Assembly (NCBI GenBank): GCA_019400425.1
Contig: JAFREE010000131.1
Location: forward strand, 1 to 64,000
Length of the DNA stretch: 64,000 bases
Direction: 5' to 3'
Origin: Hymenochaete sp. R1
Taxonomy: Eukaryota; Basidiomycota; Agaricomycetes; Hymenochaetales; Hymenochaetaceae
Under the pieces are notes generated by a model that made no database searches, was not told where the DNA came from, and saw nothing but the letters and a program-made list of their open reading frames with translations. Each line of letters begins with the position of its first letter. Position 1 is the first letter of the stretch. Made by a program: the position numbers and the translations under genes. Shown here in pieces: positions 21,504 through 33,305 of this stretch.

Positions 21504-23990
21504 TTATCCAGTCCTCAGTCGCTCCTCCCTCCATCCCCCAGGGTACCAAAGTTCCACGACCCCTTCGAGAGTCCTTATTTCCCCATCTTCGTCTTCGACT
21601 TCGCGAGTCGTCAAGTACACCATCGCGCCGCTATACTCCTCCATGAAGTTCTCCATGCCCTCGTTTGTCTTGAGGGGTGCGTTTGGAAGATAGCTTGAAC
21701 GGAGCCGTTCGGGAAGCGCAGGAAATATGAGATCGAGAGTTTCCGAGTCTTCTTTTTCTTCAACGCTATCAGCATTCTTGCCAGTGGCGCCTCCTTCTTC
21801 ACCTTCCGCTCCAACATCCGTGGTCGAAACGTACCCTGAATCGCGAGTCGAGATACCAACTATCGCTCGGACCCTCGTGAAGCCAGCCCTATCTGGGTCA
21901 CGTTTTAGTTTGATGAGGTTCACAAGCAACCAGCCGCGTCTCGACATTCTTGAAAGCAGCTCCACATACAGGTACAGCCCATCTAATTTGAAGTCTGGGT
22001 GAACACGCGGCGTTGTCTGCGCTTTCATTGTCCATTCTCCCATTGAGGAGATGGAGTCCGAAGCAGAAGTAGAGGTAGTGAACTGTGCTCGGAGCGCTAC
22101 AAGATGAGCCGGACGTGAAACGGGGGCGTCGGATGGCGAAGGACGTGTAAGGATTAGAATGAGAACGCTAGCGTCGAGAGGAGCTGTTGGCAAACTAAGG
22201 GCAAAAGGTGAGTCATAGATGGAATACCGCAAGTCGGCGGGTTTACAATCGGGAAGAGTGATAGGAAGTGTGCTGATGTGGACTGAGTCCTCGAGCTGTC
22301 GGACGAGGTCGGGCGGCGTCTGGTGCTGGTGCTGGTCGTCGGAGTTTTGTGAAGGGCATGCAATTTCGAAAGCTTCGTGTAAGGAGAGCGAGCACATCAT
22401 GCAACTGTCCACGTCAAGACGGTAGTAAAAAAGATGGCCTTTCCAGATGGTGGGATGCATCGGCGTAGTAAATATCTGGATGTGGGATATATTAACAATT
22501 AGAAGACTAATTAGTTGGGCCGATCGATGGACGTACATTACAAAAATATTGCACCATCCCAAATGCCTTTGTCTCTTCATCCCACTTCGTTATGGCAATC
22601 GAATCGTTCGTCATGAATATTGCAAAGTCGTCAGACGCGCATGTGGAAGAGTATTCTCCAAGCTGGAGAGAGCCGATTGTTCTCCACACGTTCCCCTCGT
22701 AACAAAGACGTATGACTTCACAGTATCTATACAATAGTAGCATTTAGGACGTGTCGAACAGAGCAGTGCAAAAACACGTACGTCGAGTTTTCTTGAGGAA
22801 TATATACCCGCAAACTTAAGCAGATCTCCCATTCACTAATCAAGTGGAACTCGTATTCCATGAGCGTGGTGCCCTCAGGAAGAAGGCCAGAAGGAGTAAC
22901 ACTGCCGATATCATAGCTCCAAAGCGACTTTCCCGCGAACCTTTTAGCTTCGTGTTCGGTTTCGCCATCGTCTCGAGAAAACGATGTCCCTCCGTCCTCA
23001 TATGGAGCACTCTCCGCATCGTCCAAATGCAATCTTTTCTCCAGGTCTGAGTCGATATCACGGCCGATTGTTGAACTAAAAGTACCATTTACTTCTTGAA
23101 GAGACTCAGGATGGAGGTCGACCATCTCCAGCACCTGATCCGTCCTCCGAAACACGTTCCACGAAGTCCACACAATGAACAAGTACCTCCCACCCGGCGC
23201 GAGCTTCACCTTCCGCATTGTCAAATCCAGTCGACTTCGTGTCCTCAACAGTGCTCCCACGCTTGCACCCGCACTCCCACTCGCGACGCCATTCCCAAAT
23301 GCAGTTCCGTTCGTGAAAGTAGTTCCGCTATTGAATTTGACACCGTTGGCATTTCGACGAGAACCTGTTAAGAGGGCGGGAGGCTGTGGGACGAGAACGA
23401 GTGTCTTGTGGTATCGGGCATCTGAGCGGGCTTTTGCCTCGCGTGCTGCGAGACTCGCGATTTCCGAGCGAGAGTCAGGCTCAAGAGACGTATCCCACAA
23501 CGGTGTTTGTCCATTGATACTAGCATTACTAGCACCGCTGTCATAGGTGTCAGCGTCAGCCCCATCCTCAGTCCCGTTCTCAGTGACAACCTGCGAGCAT
23601 GGTCCTATCTTCGACTTTAAGTCCAATTCGGACAACGGCGGAGGCGTTGTAAACTCGTATAGTCTTGTGGAATCGAGTACAATGTTTCTTATTGTCCTGT
23701 ATGGAAGCTCTGTGAGGTGTATGTGGGGTGGCAGGTCCGGAGCGAGTGTGTGGTCGAGATAGGCGACCTGGTCGGACCATGTCTGGTGGGTACGCACGGC
23801 ATCGCGTAGGAGTGAGCATGTCTGTATACATAATCGCATACGTTAGAATAAGCGCCATAGTCGTCGCATTTAATGTGTTGGATGCTGGACTTACGACTTC
23901 GAGATGAATGAGGTCGTGTGGTGAGCAATACAAGAAGATGTCATACAAAATGTCTTGAGGAAGGTCGATGAGTGATTTTAACGAGTTCAT
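21504..23990 (-). CDS. F-box domain protein
   Basis: Four exons close in phase: 23895-23990, 22782-23821, 22537-22726 and 21504-22475, giving about 765 residues. The first 45 residues are an F-box (SLIDLPQDILYDIFLYCSPH then DLIHLEVTCSLLRDAV), which binds Skp1 in SCF ubiquitin ligases. The rest has no recognised repeats. A Gly/Ala/Asn-rich low-complexity stretch (residues about 190-215) is followed by beta-rich segments such as LAPGGRYLFIVWTSWNVFRR and DDFAIFMTNDSIAITKWDEE. These resemble the irregular beta-propeller-like C-termini of many agaricomycete F-box proteins. The substrate is unknown. It is transcribed on the same strand as the downstream paralog array. Confidence 0.82.
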
Positions 23991-24287
23991 CGTTATTTAT
24001 CCCGACACCTCTCAGCTTTCTACTTGGTCTCTAGCTTCAACAGACGACCGTGTAGTTTAGAGTGGAACACGATGGTAAGAAACTGAGTTAGATTGTCAAC
24101 GCGCCCGGCATCAATTCATCTACACACGCTGTACGTAATATAGTAGTCCCCACTATCAACTGCGGACAAGTCGCCAAAGTGCTCGGACCCATCCATCCTA
24201 ATGGTCACTGGCACTATTGACATAAGAAAAATGCTGGTTGGAGGACCCAACCGCTCAAGAAGAAACGTAAAATGTTCTCTGCATCTC

Positions 24288-25420
24288 CTAAGCAGAGCCA
24301 GAGCCAGAAACGCCTGAACCTGAACCTGAACCTGAACCCGAACCCGAACCAGCAACAGGTGCACCACCAACCTTCTTCCAAGGGCCCGCATCACTTAGCA
24401 TACACAACCCTTCACACTCGCACGCCCCTCCAAAGTCCTTTGGCAAATTCTCTGCAGGAATCTGCTTCAACAGTTCCGGCGCCGTCTCTGACGACTGCAA
24501 GCTCTTGATCTTCTCCTTCGTAACAGGGTCCAGCCACTGCTCGATGATACCCCACACCTTCTTCAGCAGCCAAGGCGTGTTAATGAGGTAGAACTTGCCC
24601 ATCGTCTCCGGGTAGTAGTCCTGTCCGATCTTGGACGCTTCCTGAACAAAGTCCGAGACGTTGTAGAATTCGAGGATAGACGCATTTTTGAGGTCGAGGA
24701 TCGTGCAGGACGTTTCGATGGGGTGACCTGCAGCCTCAGAGCAAGCGGGTAGACGTTCTCGGAGAAGTTTTTCGTACTCGAGAATGAGATTGGTCAATTG
24801 TCTGTCCTTGCTCGTGATCTTGTTGAGCGCCTTTGAGTTTATTTTCCCGAGCACTTCGATGTACAGAGGGCGACCCTCCTGTTAGTTGATTAGTATCGGT
24901 ACAGTTAGGTAGCGAAGGAGGAGCCAAACCTTGTCGGTCTTATGATAAAAACGGGGGTAAAGTTTGAACACATCTTCTTTTTCTTCGAATTTAAAGTTCC
25001 TGCTATTCATCAGAAAAAGCTCCAGTAATATGAATTTGAAGCGCTTACTCGTAAATGCCGTCTACATCCTTTTCTTTTCTCCACTTTTCCGCAGCTCTCA
25101 TCATCTCCAGCGCCTTCGTAAGGTCCCATTTCCTAGCACGCAGAAATCTATCATAGCGGGTCAGGTCATCGTCAGAGATTCGGATGTCAACAACTCGAAA
25201 TGACAGCGTCACACCTCAAGAGATACGTATCGTCCATCCGCGCTTCCACAAAAATACCTTCGCTCTTCAACTGCTCGCGGAAATCTTCGAGAATCTTCTG
25301 ATGATCAGGCGTGAGATTGCCCACTCTTCCTTCAGGCGGAGTGTAGCTCTGGTCCCTCCATGGCTTGAGGGCGGCCTGAGGCGCAGTTGCATCTGCTGGT
25401 GTAGGTTCAGCTCCGGACAT
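24288..25420 (-). CDS. SEC14: SEC14-like phosphatidylinositol/phosphatidylcholine transfer protein
   Basis: Four exons close in phase: 25215-25420, 25049-25147, 24930-24999 and 24288-24878, giving about 321 residues. The CRAL-TRIO N domain carries TYLLRFLRARKWDLTKALEM. The lipid-binding CRAL-TRIO domain shows GRPLYIEVLGKI, TILDLKNASI, YYPETMGKFYLINTPWLLKK and WLDPVTKEKI. The family ending IPAENLPKDFGG then CEGLCMLSDAGPWKK is intact. Sec14 moves PI and PC between membranes and stimulates PI4P synthesis at the Golgi. An odd feature is a C-terminal run of alternating Gly and Ser after the usual end, encoded by an imperfect hexanucleotide repeat at about 24288-24350. Length and motif order are otherwise typical. 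Confidence 0.93.
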
Positions 25421-26097
25421 TATTTCGATTCTTTAGAGAAAATGCGCTTTGACAGGGGAGTTTCTGCGATTCGTTGAAAGCTTGCGAAGCGGAAGTTAGA
25501 GGCCAGAGGCTGAGCAGTCGGGCGTAGATCGAAGTGCCTGTATCACGATCGCAAAAGAGATCGCCAGCGAAACGATGGATGACTCGGGGTATTAATTCTT
25601 CTATGCCAAAGCTACGTTTGTTCGTGAGTCGTTCGTTGCGTTGCCTGTCGTCGTCGTCTGTATGTTTGAATATGAAGGGTAGAAAGAACACTGGGGATGT
25701 TGGTAGGTGGTCAACGTGCACAGCTGTGGAGTTGCAGCAGTCGAATGGAGGTAAAGGTGGTAAAGGTGGTAATACCACGTGATTTATTGTGGGTCCATTT
25801 CGACCAGAACAGGCAGTCCGATTTTCAGTGTGCCGCCGTCTCTTTGTTTCTAACTATCGTGCTCGTTTGAACAACAACCTCTCATAAGTTCCGACCTTTT
25901 ACTTTTTTGTGCCTCATGTGTGAGGTAGAGGAAAAATCGTATAGAGCGCACAATCTAAATGATCTCTCAAACGATCTTCAGATAACGAGCTCGAATTACT
26001 TTGCCTGCAACTCTCGATTGCAATTTTAGTTAAAGAGATATGGTTGGTTCCCTGAAGGTCAGTAATCACGCCTTTGCTACTTGATCTATGGTTCACC
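25421..26097. other. Divergent intergenic region between SEC14 and paralog member 5
   Basis: No gene is supported here. It should hold the promoters of both neighbours. It contains a short TGGTAAAGG repeat near 25750 and a CTTTGCCTGCAA sequence near 26005 that only loosely resembles the paralog upstream motifs. Confidence 0.4.
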
Positions 26098-27168
26098 ATG
26101 TATGAAGTTACTCGAGGCACGTCGAGAAATTCCGGAAGTAAACACCCTCGGACGACACCAGAGCCCGGATCTTCAAAGCACGCCGACCCACGACCCGAGT
26201 CAAAACGATCGAGGCATACCATAGTCGAGGGCCTCAGTAGTGCTTCCACTGCCTTTTCAGGCTCCCTTTCCCACTTTCTCCCACCACTCTTCACCGAAAA
26301 ACAGAAAAAATTCTTCATACCCAATAACAAACTCGACGAACATGAAAGCAAGATCATGGAGGTCCTCCCAAACGCCTCTGATCCAGAGACGTACCCTGAG
26401 TTCAGTCGCTCCATAAACAAGCGCGTCAACGACTTCGAAAAGGTGGTAAAGAGCTGCTTGTGGGACATTAAATCGATTCACAAGGTCGACTTTCACAGGA
26501 ATGCCGTTGAGCAGCCACCGGATGAAGAGCCTGAAGGAGGAGAGCACTTGAAGAAACGTGAACGGAGCGTAGCGATTCTCGCAGAATACAAGAGAGTCAA
26601 GGATCTGTTGACTTGGCGTATCCGATATCTGAAGAACATCGAGGCGCTCGGGAAGTTACGCTTTCTCAAAGTGAAAACGCAGAAGAAAATATCTGAGGGC
26701 ATCGAAGGAGAGGCGCTGCATAAATCAGTCTGGAGAGTGCTGAGGCCCCTGAAGGCAAGAAAACCTGCTTTGGGTTTGGATCATGTTTTGGTGCGTCAGG
26801 TTCTGGGCGAGAAAGTGTGTGAAGGGATCAAAGATGAGGAGATTGACGCCTGGCTCTCGTATGTTACGAAACTTCCGCTTGAGAAAGCAGAGGAGGAAAA
26901 GAAGCAATTTGTTAACTCTATAAATCAGATCGGAGGCATCGATGCTGAGCCTTTTATCAACATGGATCTTTTCATCGAAGACGACGACATTTGGAAAATC
27001 GAGTTCTTTGCTAGTGAAAAGCTGCTGGACGTTCTGTTTGCGCATTGCGTCTGGACTGAGATCGAGGACTTGCGGAGGGAGCTCATAGAGATTCTGCCAA
27101 ATGAAAGAAGGAAGTCAAAAGCGCCTCCCTCTTCCTCTTCTTCTTCGCTGACTTCGGCTTCGAAATAG
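26098..27168 (+). CDS. Lineage-specific intronless paralog family, member 5 (356 aa)
   Basis: This single exon is the only family member on the plus strand. I took the ATG at 26098 (MYEVTRGTSRN) as the start; the SGSKHPRTTPEPGS leader typical of the family follows about ten residues later. The conserved blocks are recognisable but diverged: LTWRIRYLKNIEALGKLRFL, then EEIDAWLSYVTKLPLEKAEE, and the C-terminal DIWKIEFFASEKLLDVLF. The segment between them (residues about 195-240) has no close match in the other members. The Ser-rich C-terminus is short. It is intact, with function unknown. Confidence 0.72.
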   Translation: MYEVTRGTSRNSGSKHPRTTPEPGSSKHADPRPESKRSRHTIVEGLSSASTAFSGSLSHFLPPLFTEKQKKFFIPNNKLDEHESKIMEVLPNASDPETYPEFSRSINKRVNDFEKVVKSCLWDIKSIHKVDFHRNAVEQPPDEEPEGGEHLKKRERSVAILAEYKRVKDLLTWRIRYLKNIEALGKLRFLKVKTQKKISEGIEGEALHKSVWRVLRPLKARKPALGLDHVLVRQVLGEKVCEGIKDEEIDAWLSYVTKLPLEKAEEEKKQFVNSINQIGGIDAEPFINMDLFIEDDDIWKIEFFASEKLLDVLFAHCVWTEIEDLRRELIEILPNERRKSKAPPSSSSSSLTSASK

Positions 27169-27839
27169 AGCTTATTCTTGTTTCGAGTATTACCACTAGC
27201 GCTAATGTACACGTATAGAGATGTACATCAATAAATTGACGTTTCTTGATCTCGTTGATATTCATGTCCAGATGTTGTGTGTGAATGAACGTAGAGCTAA
27301 TTTTTGAAAGTTTCATTCTTTGATCAATACAGCAAATCAAGAAAGATGATAAATAGCACTAAGAAGCTAAGTTAATAGAGGTATAAAGGTATGGCCTTGC
27401 ATCGACACGATACAAACATCATGTGAATGTGAAACCGACACGAAGAATGTACGCTGCTCCGAACCAAGGCCAGTATTACGAATAAATTACACGGGAACTC
27501 GGGAAGCAGAGCGGTATCTTACTATAGAAAGATCAAAGCTCTGGTGCTCGAGAAGAAAATCTTGGGGAAAGGGAGTAGTATTAGTGAGTTCGTACTGTGT
27601 TATATTCAAGAAGTCGAAGTAGAAAGGGCGTATGTAATTCATTGATGTAGCTGTTGCATTCATCGACAGCGGAGTTTTCGGTCGTTTTCTCTTTCGTATA
27701 TTTTGATTGCATTTCGCTCGGTATCATCGCGCTCGTTTATCCATTCATTTCATCTCCTTCATCCCACCTTTTGTATCCAACCTAAATTAACTCGATCAGT
27801 TCCGTTCCATTCATCCAATCATTCATACACACCTCAGAT
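27169..27839. other. Intergenic region between convergent genes
   Basis: This region lies between the convergent 3' ends of member 5 and RIC8. No gene, RNA or repeat is recognised in it. Confidence 0.4.
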
Positions 27840-30483
27840 TCAATCGCTATCACTCCCCTCAGCCTCTTTCCTTTCATACTTCTCCAACTTCCCCTCCCTA
27901 AACGCCTTCTTGATTGGGTTCTCCTGTATCCCACCGACCCTCTCCAGTCTCTCAAACAGCTCAAACAGCTTCTCCGCCTCGCGCTCCTTCTCTTCCTGAG
28001 TCATCTCCTCACCCGGCGCGGAAGGCGGCGGCTCGCGTTGTACCACGCCCGTGATCGGATTAATTTTGACTTGGGATTGGGAAGTGGAGGTGGAGGTGGG
28101 GTCGGAGGAGGTGTTGGGAGGGGGAGCGGCGAGCATGTTGCGGTTGAAGAGGTAGCCAGCGGCGTTGCCGTAGCCGATTTGGGCGGTGAGTTCTTGGGCT
28201 TTGGGGACGATGTATTGTTTTTTAAGAAAGAAAGTTGATTAATTAGAACGGATGTTGATCTAGGAAGAAAGCAAGACGTACCATCAGAATCACATACAGT
28301 GAAAAGCAGTTCTCCGATGGCATCCTTCAGTGTTGAGTGGTGTACACATGCCATCAAACGGATACTTCTCCCGAGCGTATCTGGTCGTCCTTCAAGCGCA
28401 TTTGTCCGGTCTCTGCAGTAATGCATGTATTTAGTCACAGCATTGGACAAGTGAAAGTAGAATTAGACTCACAAATCCGGGGGCACGAAATGCGTCTTTA
28501 CTAGCGCACAACACTCCTTCTTAGCCTTGCAAAGCTTCGTTATCAATAGGACAAGCGGTCCCAGAACGTCATCCAGCTTGATATCTTCCTGTCTGCAGCG
28601 CTGTAGAACACTCGCATCATCCGGTTCAACAGATCCAGGGAGATAATATGTGAGAGCTTGATCGAGAAGCTCTAAAGATCGCGTGAGGACGCGCGGGGTC
28701 GGGTTAGAAATCGACGGGGAGTTGTCTTTGTCTTTGGAGATAGGAGAGCCAGGGGAGGGTGAACGGGAGGAGAGTGATAGGCGAGGAGTTAGTTTTGCGA
28801 TGGCTCGGTCGAGTGCCCGCCTCGAGTCGCTCCTCCCGTGACTCTGACCCTCACCTCCACCGCTACTCTCTTTCTCCTTCCCCTTCCCGGATCCAAAAGA
28901 AAAGGATCCTCCGCTCGCGCTCCCAGTCGGCGACCTCGACGGCGACGATTTAGACGAAGATGAGACGGAGAGCGAGAGGGGCGTCGAGCGACCGCTCCCG
29001 TTCAGTCCGCCCCCGCTTCCTCCGCCACTCCCACTATTCGACATGGTAACAGTTCCCGCTAATGCGCGATAATAGAAATTGTAATGATTGTTATTACTCT
29101 TTGTCAAGCCTTTGTGCACAAAAGAGGAGGCGAGGCACTGACTGTGGACAGCACTGGCATTAGACGTTCCGTCTTTCTCCGGGATCGAGGAAGAGAACCA
29201 CGTTTGTTGGAGGCGATCGGTGACGGGGAAAGGGAGGAGGGCGTGAAGGATGTGGGTCATAGGTGCTGAGAGAGGTGATGGAAGCATAGGAGGGAGGAGA
29301 AGGAAAGCACGGAGGAGAGGTGAGAGAAGACTAGGAAAATATGTTAAAACTTAGTAATTTTGAAGGAACGCGAAAGAGACAAAGACAAACCCATCAAGGC
29401 GCTGGGACCATATTTCCCCCAGAACCGAAGGTTTATCCCGTTCGGTCGTTGGTCGCATATCCTCCGCGTGTGGATCCAGCTTATTCTTTTTCATGAAAAT
29501 TTGACCTCAAACCAAGAGAAACTTTCTACGACATACCCGTGGCCAATGACAAAGGATGTTGAAAGCGAACTTGAGGAGGTCCGTCGTGGCTTCCTTGCTC
29601 ATCGGAGTGCCCGTGGCGATAGAGCTGAGGCACAAATTAAGTTGTGAGGATATCACGGAAATAACGTCGCAGTTGATTGACTTTTCTGCGGGAAGAATGG
29701 CGGGAGGGTCGAAGATATGGCGGAGAAGTTCGGAGTTGAGGGAGGCGCTCGAGAGGAAGAGGATACGACTGCATAGAAAGACGCCTGTGGGTGTCGTTGT
29801 CCGCTGCGTAGTCCATCAGCGACCGTGCTTCGTGAATCAGGAAGAAGCTGGCAATCTCACCTCGAGAAGGTCAATACAATATGAGCTCCCGCCAATCTCT
29901 GTCCAATTTTCCCTGCCGCTTTCGACTAGCAAAAGCGCATTGGCAACACACCGCAAAGCATCATCCGCAGCATCGTTGTCTGAAGCCCGCAGTTCTGACG
30001 CAGCGCCAAGTAACACTTTCAAACACTGCACATATTTTTGTGAGGTTCTGAAGATTGAATATAAAAGAGAAGCGCATATACTTCTTGTTTGGCGATGACA
30101 GCTGAAGCAACTTGATCTCGGCCTAGTGTCTTCAATGCCAGCAAAGCCGTTCCAGCGTCTTTTAACAAAATTCCCTTGATAAATTCTTCTTGAAACCACG
30201 AATAGAATAGTAGCACTCACCACGTCGAGTAAGCCTTTTATCTGACCTCGAGAGGCAGACCTCGATGTCCTGAAGGAGAAGGCGAACTAAGGTATTCCTA
30301 TCTGCATGTTTTATACGAGATGAATCTACAAGCCCCGACATTGTCAGTTCCCTCCTCGTAGATAACCAAACTGAATAGAAACGAGAAAACAGACGGACTA
30401 ATTATGATTGACTGTAGGATGGCGTTGACCTGGCTGCGAGGGGTCGAGCTGGTAATTGCTTCGTATGCGCTGAGAGCGTCCAT
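27840..30483 (-). CDS. ric8: RIC8/synembryn, guanine nucleotide exchange factor for G-alpha
   Basis: This is a multi-exon gene starting MDALSAYEAITSSTPRSQVN at 30483 and ending EKYERKEAEGSDSD at 27840. Armadillo-like helices are visible across exons: LLKDAGTALLALKTLGRDQV, then DDALRCVANALLLVESGREN, EIASFFLIHEARSLMDYAAD and VLGPLVLLITKLCKAKKECC. The C-terminal family signature is present: RPDTLGRSIRLMACVHHSTL, IGYGNAAGYLFNRNML, KINPITGVVQ and EEKEREAEKLFELFERLERV. Ric8 folds and activates G-alpha subunits at the membrane and cytoplasm. A long Ser/Gly-rich insert (about residues 270-390, region 28700-29045) is unusual. Exon borders in the N-terminal third are uncertain. The gene is divergently arranged with MED10, 271 bp away. 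Confidence 0.85.
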
Positions 30484-30754
30484 GCGATGTCGATGTCGAT
30501 GTCCAAGACGGCCCCAACGACGACGGTAAGGAGCAGAGCTGAGTGCGCTTTGCAGTTGGCTAGGGAGAGAAGGATAAAAAGAGAAAACAAGGAGCGCCTT
30601 GAATTCGACTCGGAGGATGTATCCGGACGCATGCGATCATCCCACCCCCTTCGGCTAGACGACATTCTCAGCGTAACCATGGCACTCGTTCTTTGACCAA
30701 ACCTTCCTTCTTAACCTTCCTCTCGCCATCATCGTCGATAACAACAACGGACAA
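30484..30754. promoter_or_regulatory. Shared divergent promoter, RIC8/MED10
   Basis: This 271-bp spacer lies between two head-to-head start codons. It must contain both promoters and 5' UTRs. Confidence 0.5.
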
Positions 30755-31444
30755 ATGCAATCATCAACGTTCGGCGCTACCCCGGATTCCCCAGGAGAAC
30801 CAACTCAGACACCACCGCCAGCGGGCGTGCAGGGCGACGTTGAGCTCGAACTCATTGGCCTCGCAAACGCTCTCTATAATCTCGGCACGACAGTTGTTAT
30901 TGACTCCACCAAGGACAGGCAGCAGAGCAGTCAGGCAGTCGCTGCCACCGCCAACGTAAATGGTGATGCTCCTCCGGCCGCCAAGCCGGTTGGCCAGCGC
31001 GTGAACGACGTTATAGGTCATTTGGCGGCCATTGAGAACATGGCAGCTTCCATACAAATTATGATACCCATGCAGACCCTACAGTACGTGCAAAATTACC
31101 GTTTGCTATGAAAAGTTAACGAAATTTTGAGCAGAGACATTGATAACTCTCGGCATCCAATGTTCATGACAAAAGATAGAATCGAACGTGCCGCAACCGA
31201 GAATCAATGGATGAACGGCAAGATTAAAGCCATCGAGGTGCGGGTATTCTTTAGCGAACAAACATATCCTCGAGCTTACGTCCTAATTGTCTTCGTTGCC
31301 TGATTTCAGTCGTACCGAGGGTTGCTAAATGCTGCTCTTACCGAACATTTCCCGGAAACCGCACCGTACCTGGATGCCATCGACGGTCCGCTAGCGCCGC
31401 CAACAGACCGAACCACAGATATTGGAATCAAGCCAGAGCCTTGA
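30755..31444 (+). CDS. MED10: Mediator complex subunit 10 (MED10/NUT2)
   Basis: Three exons close in phase (30755-31083, 31135-31237, 31310-31444), giving about 188 residues. Family motifs are LELIGLANALYNLGTTVV near residue 30, GQRVNDVIGHLAAIENMAAS, IMIPMQTLQDIDNSRHPMF, and then ERAATENQWMNGKIKAIESY near the C-terminus. MED10 sits in the middle module of Mediator and bridges activators to RNA polymerase II. A Pro/Thr-rich leader and a linker of about 25 residues (QQSSQAVAATANVNGDAPPA) make it slightly longer than yeast Nut2. All diagnostic motifs are intact. Confidence 0.92.
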
Positions 31445-31827
31445 AGGTGGTTCGTGCTGAGAAAGAGCTAAGGACGCTCATTGGCTTGCCATGGTCTTGC
31501 ATTCAAACGCTCTCAGCATATCATCGCCCAAGAAGTCAGATCAGCACTATAATAATTCTACAACATGACGCTTTTGATTCCACCGGCCTCCTATGCATAT
31601 CCGTCTTTCGTGATGCCTTCAAGCAGCCCTCAAAGATCAATATACATATACGAAACATCCATATACTCTTTGCTATATGTATGCTCTTATTTCAGAATGA
31701 ATATTCGCCAACTTTGCACCTTCGCCACACCTCGGACGACCTATAAGGACGTCTCTCTCTGACTACCCTCTTTCATTGCAAACCACCTCTACACACATCT
31801 ACCTCTCTCTAGCTCTTTGAAACATCC
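31445..31827. other. Intergenic region upstream of the divergent actin gene
   Basis: This region has AT-rich and pyrimidine-rich stretches (CTCTCTCT at 31750 and 31803) typical of basidiomycete promoters. No gene is seen. Confidence 0.4.
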
Positions 31828-33305
31828 ATGAGTGACGAAATTCCTCCTATTGTGAGTAATCTTCTTGGATAGTTGGATTTGGTAATCGAAATGCTGACTG
31901 GAAGTTGGTATTGCTTAGGTGCTTGATAATGGCTCCGGGATGTGCAAGGCTGGCTGTGAGTACCTATAGCTCAAAATGCAGGACTCTGTAACTGATTCTC
32001 CCGTTTTCAGTCGCAGGTATATTGGATTCTTCCTCGAAAACTGACAAATCTAATTTCCTTCAACTAGGCGAGGATGCCCCCTCTGTCGTATTTCCGTAGG
32101 TCTCCCGTCCCGATATATTGGCACTTCTAATTCAATGCTGTCTGAACAGATCAATTGTTGGTCGCCCTCGCCACAAAGGCATGATGATCGGCATGGGCCA
32201 GAAAGAATGCTACGTCGGGTGAGCTGTCCCTCATCACTGAATCTGTCCCATCACTGATTCTATCCCTTGACGATGCAAAGTGACGACGCACAAGCAAAGC
32301 GCGGGGTCCTCTCCCTCTCATACCCGCTCGCGCACGGCGTTGTTAACAACTGGGACGACATGGAGAAGATCTGGTCGCACACTTTCTTCAATGAGCTGCG
32401 CGCAGAGCCCGAGGAGCGACCCATCCTCATGACCGAGGCACCGCTGAACCCGAAAGTCAACCGCGAGAAGATGACTCAGATAATGTTCGAGACGTTCAAC
32501 GTTCCCGCATTCTACGTCGCCATCCAGGCTGTGCTCAGCCTGTACGCAAATGGGCGCACGACGGGGATTGTGCTCGATTCTGGGGACGGTGTGAGTCATA
32601 CGGTGCCTGTATATGAGGGGTTCAACATGCCGCATGCGATTAATCGTGTGGACCTTGCGGGAAGGGACCTCACGGATTATATGGCGAAGCTTTTGCTTGA
32701 ACGCGGCAAGGATCTGCGCTCCACAGCAGAGAAAGAAATCGTGCGGGAGATGAAAGAGAAACTTTGTTATGTTGCGCTTGACTTTGAGAAAGAGATGGAT
32801 GAGCCAAGGGAGAAGATCGAGAAGGTCTTCGAGCTTCCAGACGGCCAAGTGGTTACTGTTGGTGACGAGAGGTGCGTGTACCTACATCTCTACTTTTGAT
32901 GATGGTTGCTCATGATGCTCATATATAAACCGCAGATTCCGCGTTCCCGAAGCACTGTTCAAACCCTCCATTCTCGGTCTCGAAGCTGACGGGATCGACA
33001 AAACAACACACAATTCCATCCTTCAATGCGACACTGACGTCCGTCGCGACCTTTACGGCAACGTCGTGCTCTCTGGTGGCTCCTCTATGTACCCCGGTCT
33101 CGCTGAGCGCCTCACCAAGGAACTTCAGGCGCTCGTCCTCTCGTCGTCCATTAAGGTCAAGGTCGTCGCACCGCCTGAACGCAAGTATAGCGTGTGGATC
33201 GGGGGGAGCATTTTGGCGAGCTTGAGCACGTTCCAGCAGATGTGGGTGTCAAGACAGGAGTATGATGAGACGGGGCCGGCCATCGTACATCGAAAGTGTT
33301 TGTGA
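31828..33305 (+). CDS. Divergent conventional-type actin paralog (374 aa)
   Basis: Seven exons close in phase: 31828-31851, 31919-31955, 32011-32016 (6-nt microexon), 32068-32095, 32150-32218, 32281-32871 and 32936-33305. Length and intron positions equal those of the second actin at 47934. ATP-site motifs are kept ([34 protein letters not shown]), as is the [18 protein letters not shown] end. Substitutions at normally invariant actin positions include QKECYVGDDAQ for [44 protein letters not shown] and HRKCL instead of HRKCF. The [14 protein letters not shown] region is shortened to [13 protein letters not shown]. It is too close to actin for an ARP class, so it is a fast-evolving paralog, perhaps with a specialised expression stage. 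Confidence 0.92.
32011..32016 (+). other. 6-nt microexon (TCGCAG) in the divergent actin gene
   Basis: It is bounded by CCGTTTTCAG and GTATAT. It is needed to read A-G-F-A-G-E-D across the junction, and the phases on both sides require it. An equivalent exists in the second actin at 48116-48121. Confidence 0.88.

Noticed and set aside
26098..27168. Homeodomain (mating-type) protein interpretation for the paralog family
   Set aside because: No WFxNxR recognition helix is present in any member, and typical mating-locus neighbours (mitochondrial intermediate peptidase, beta-flanking gene) are absent.
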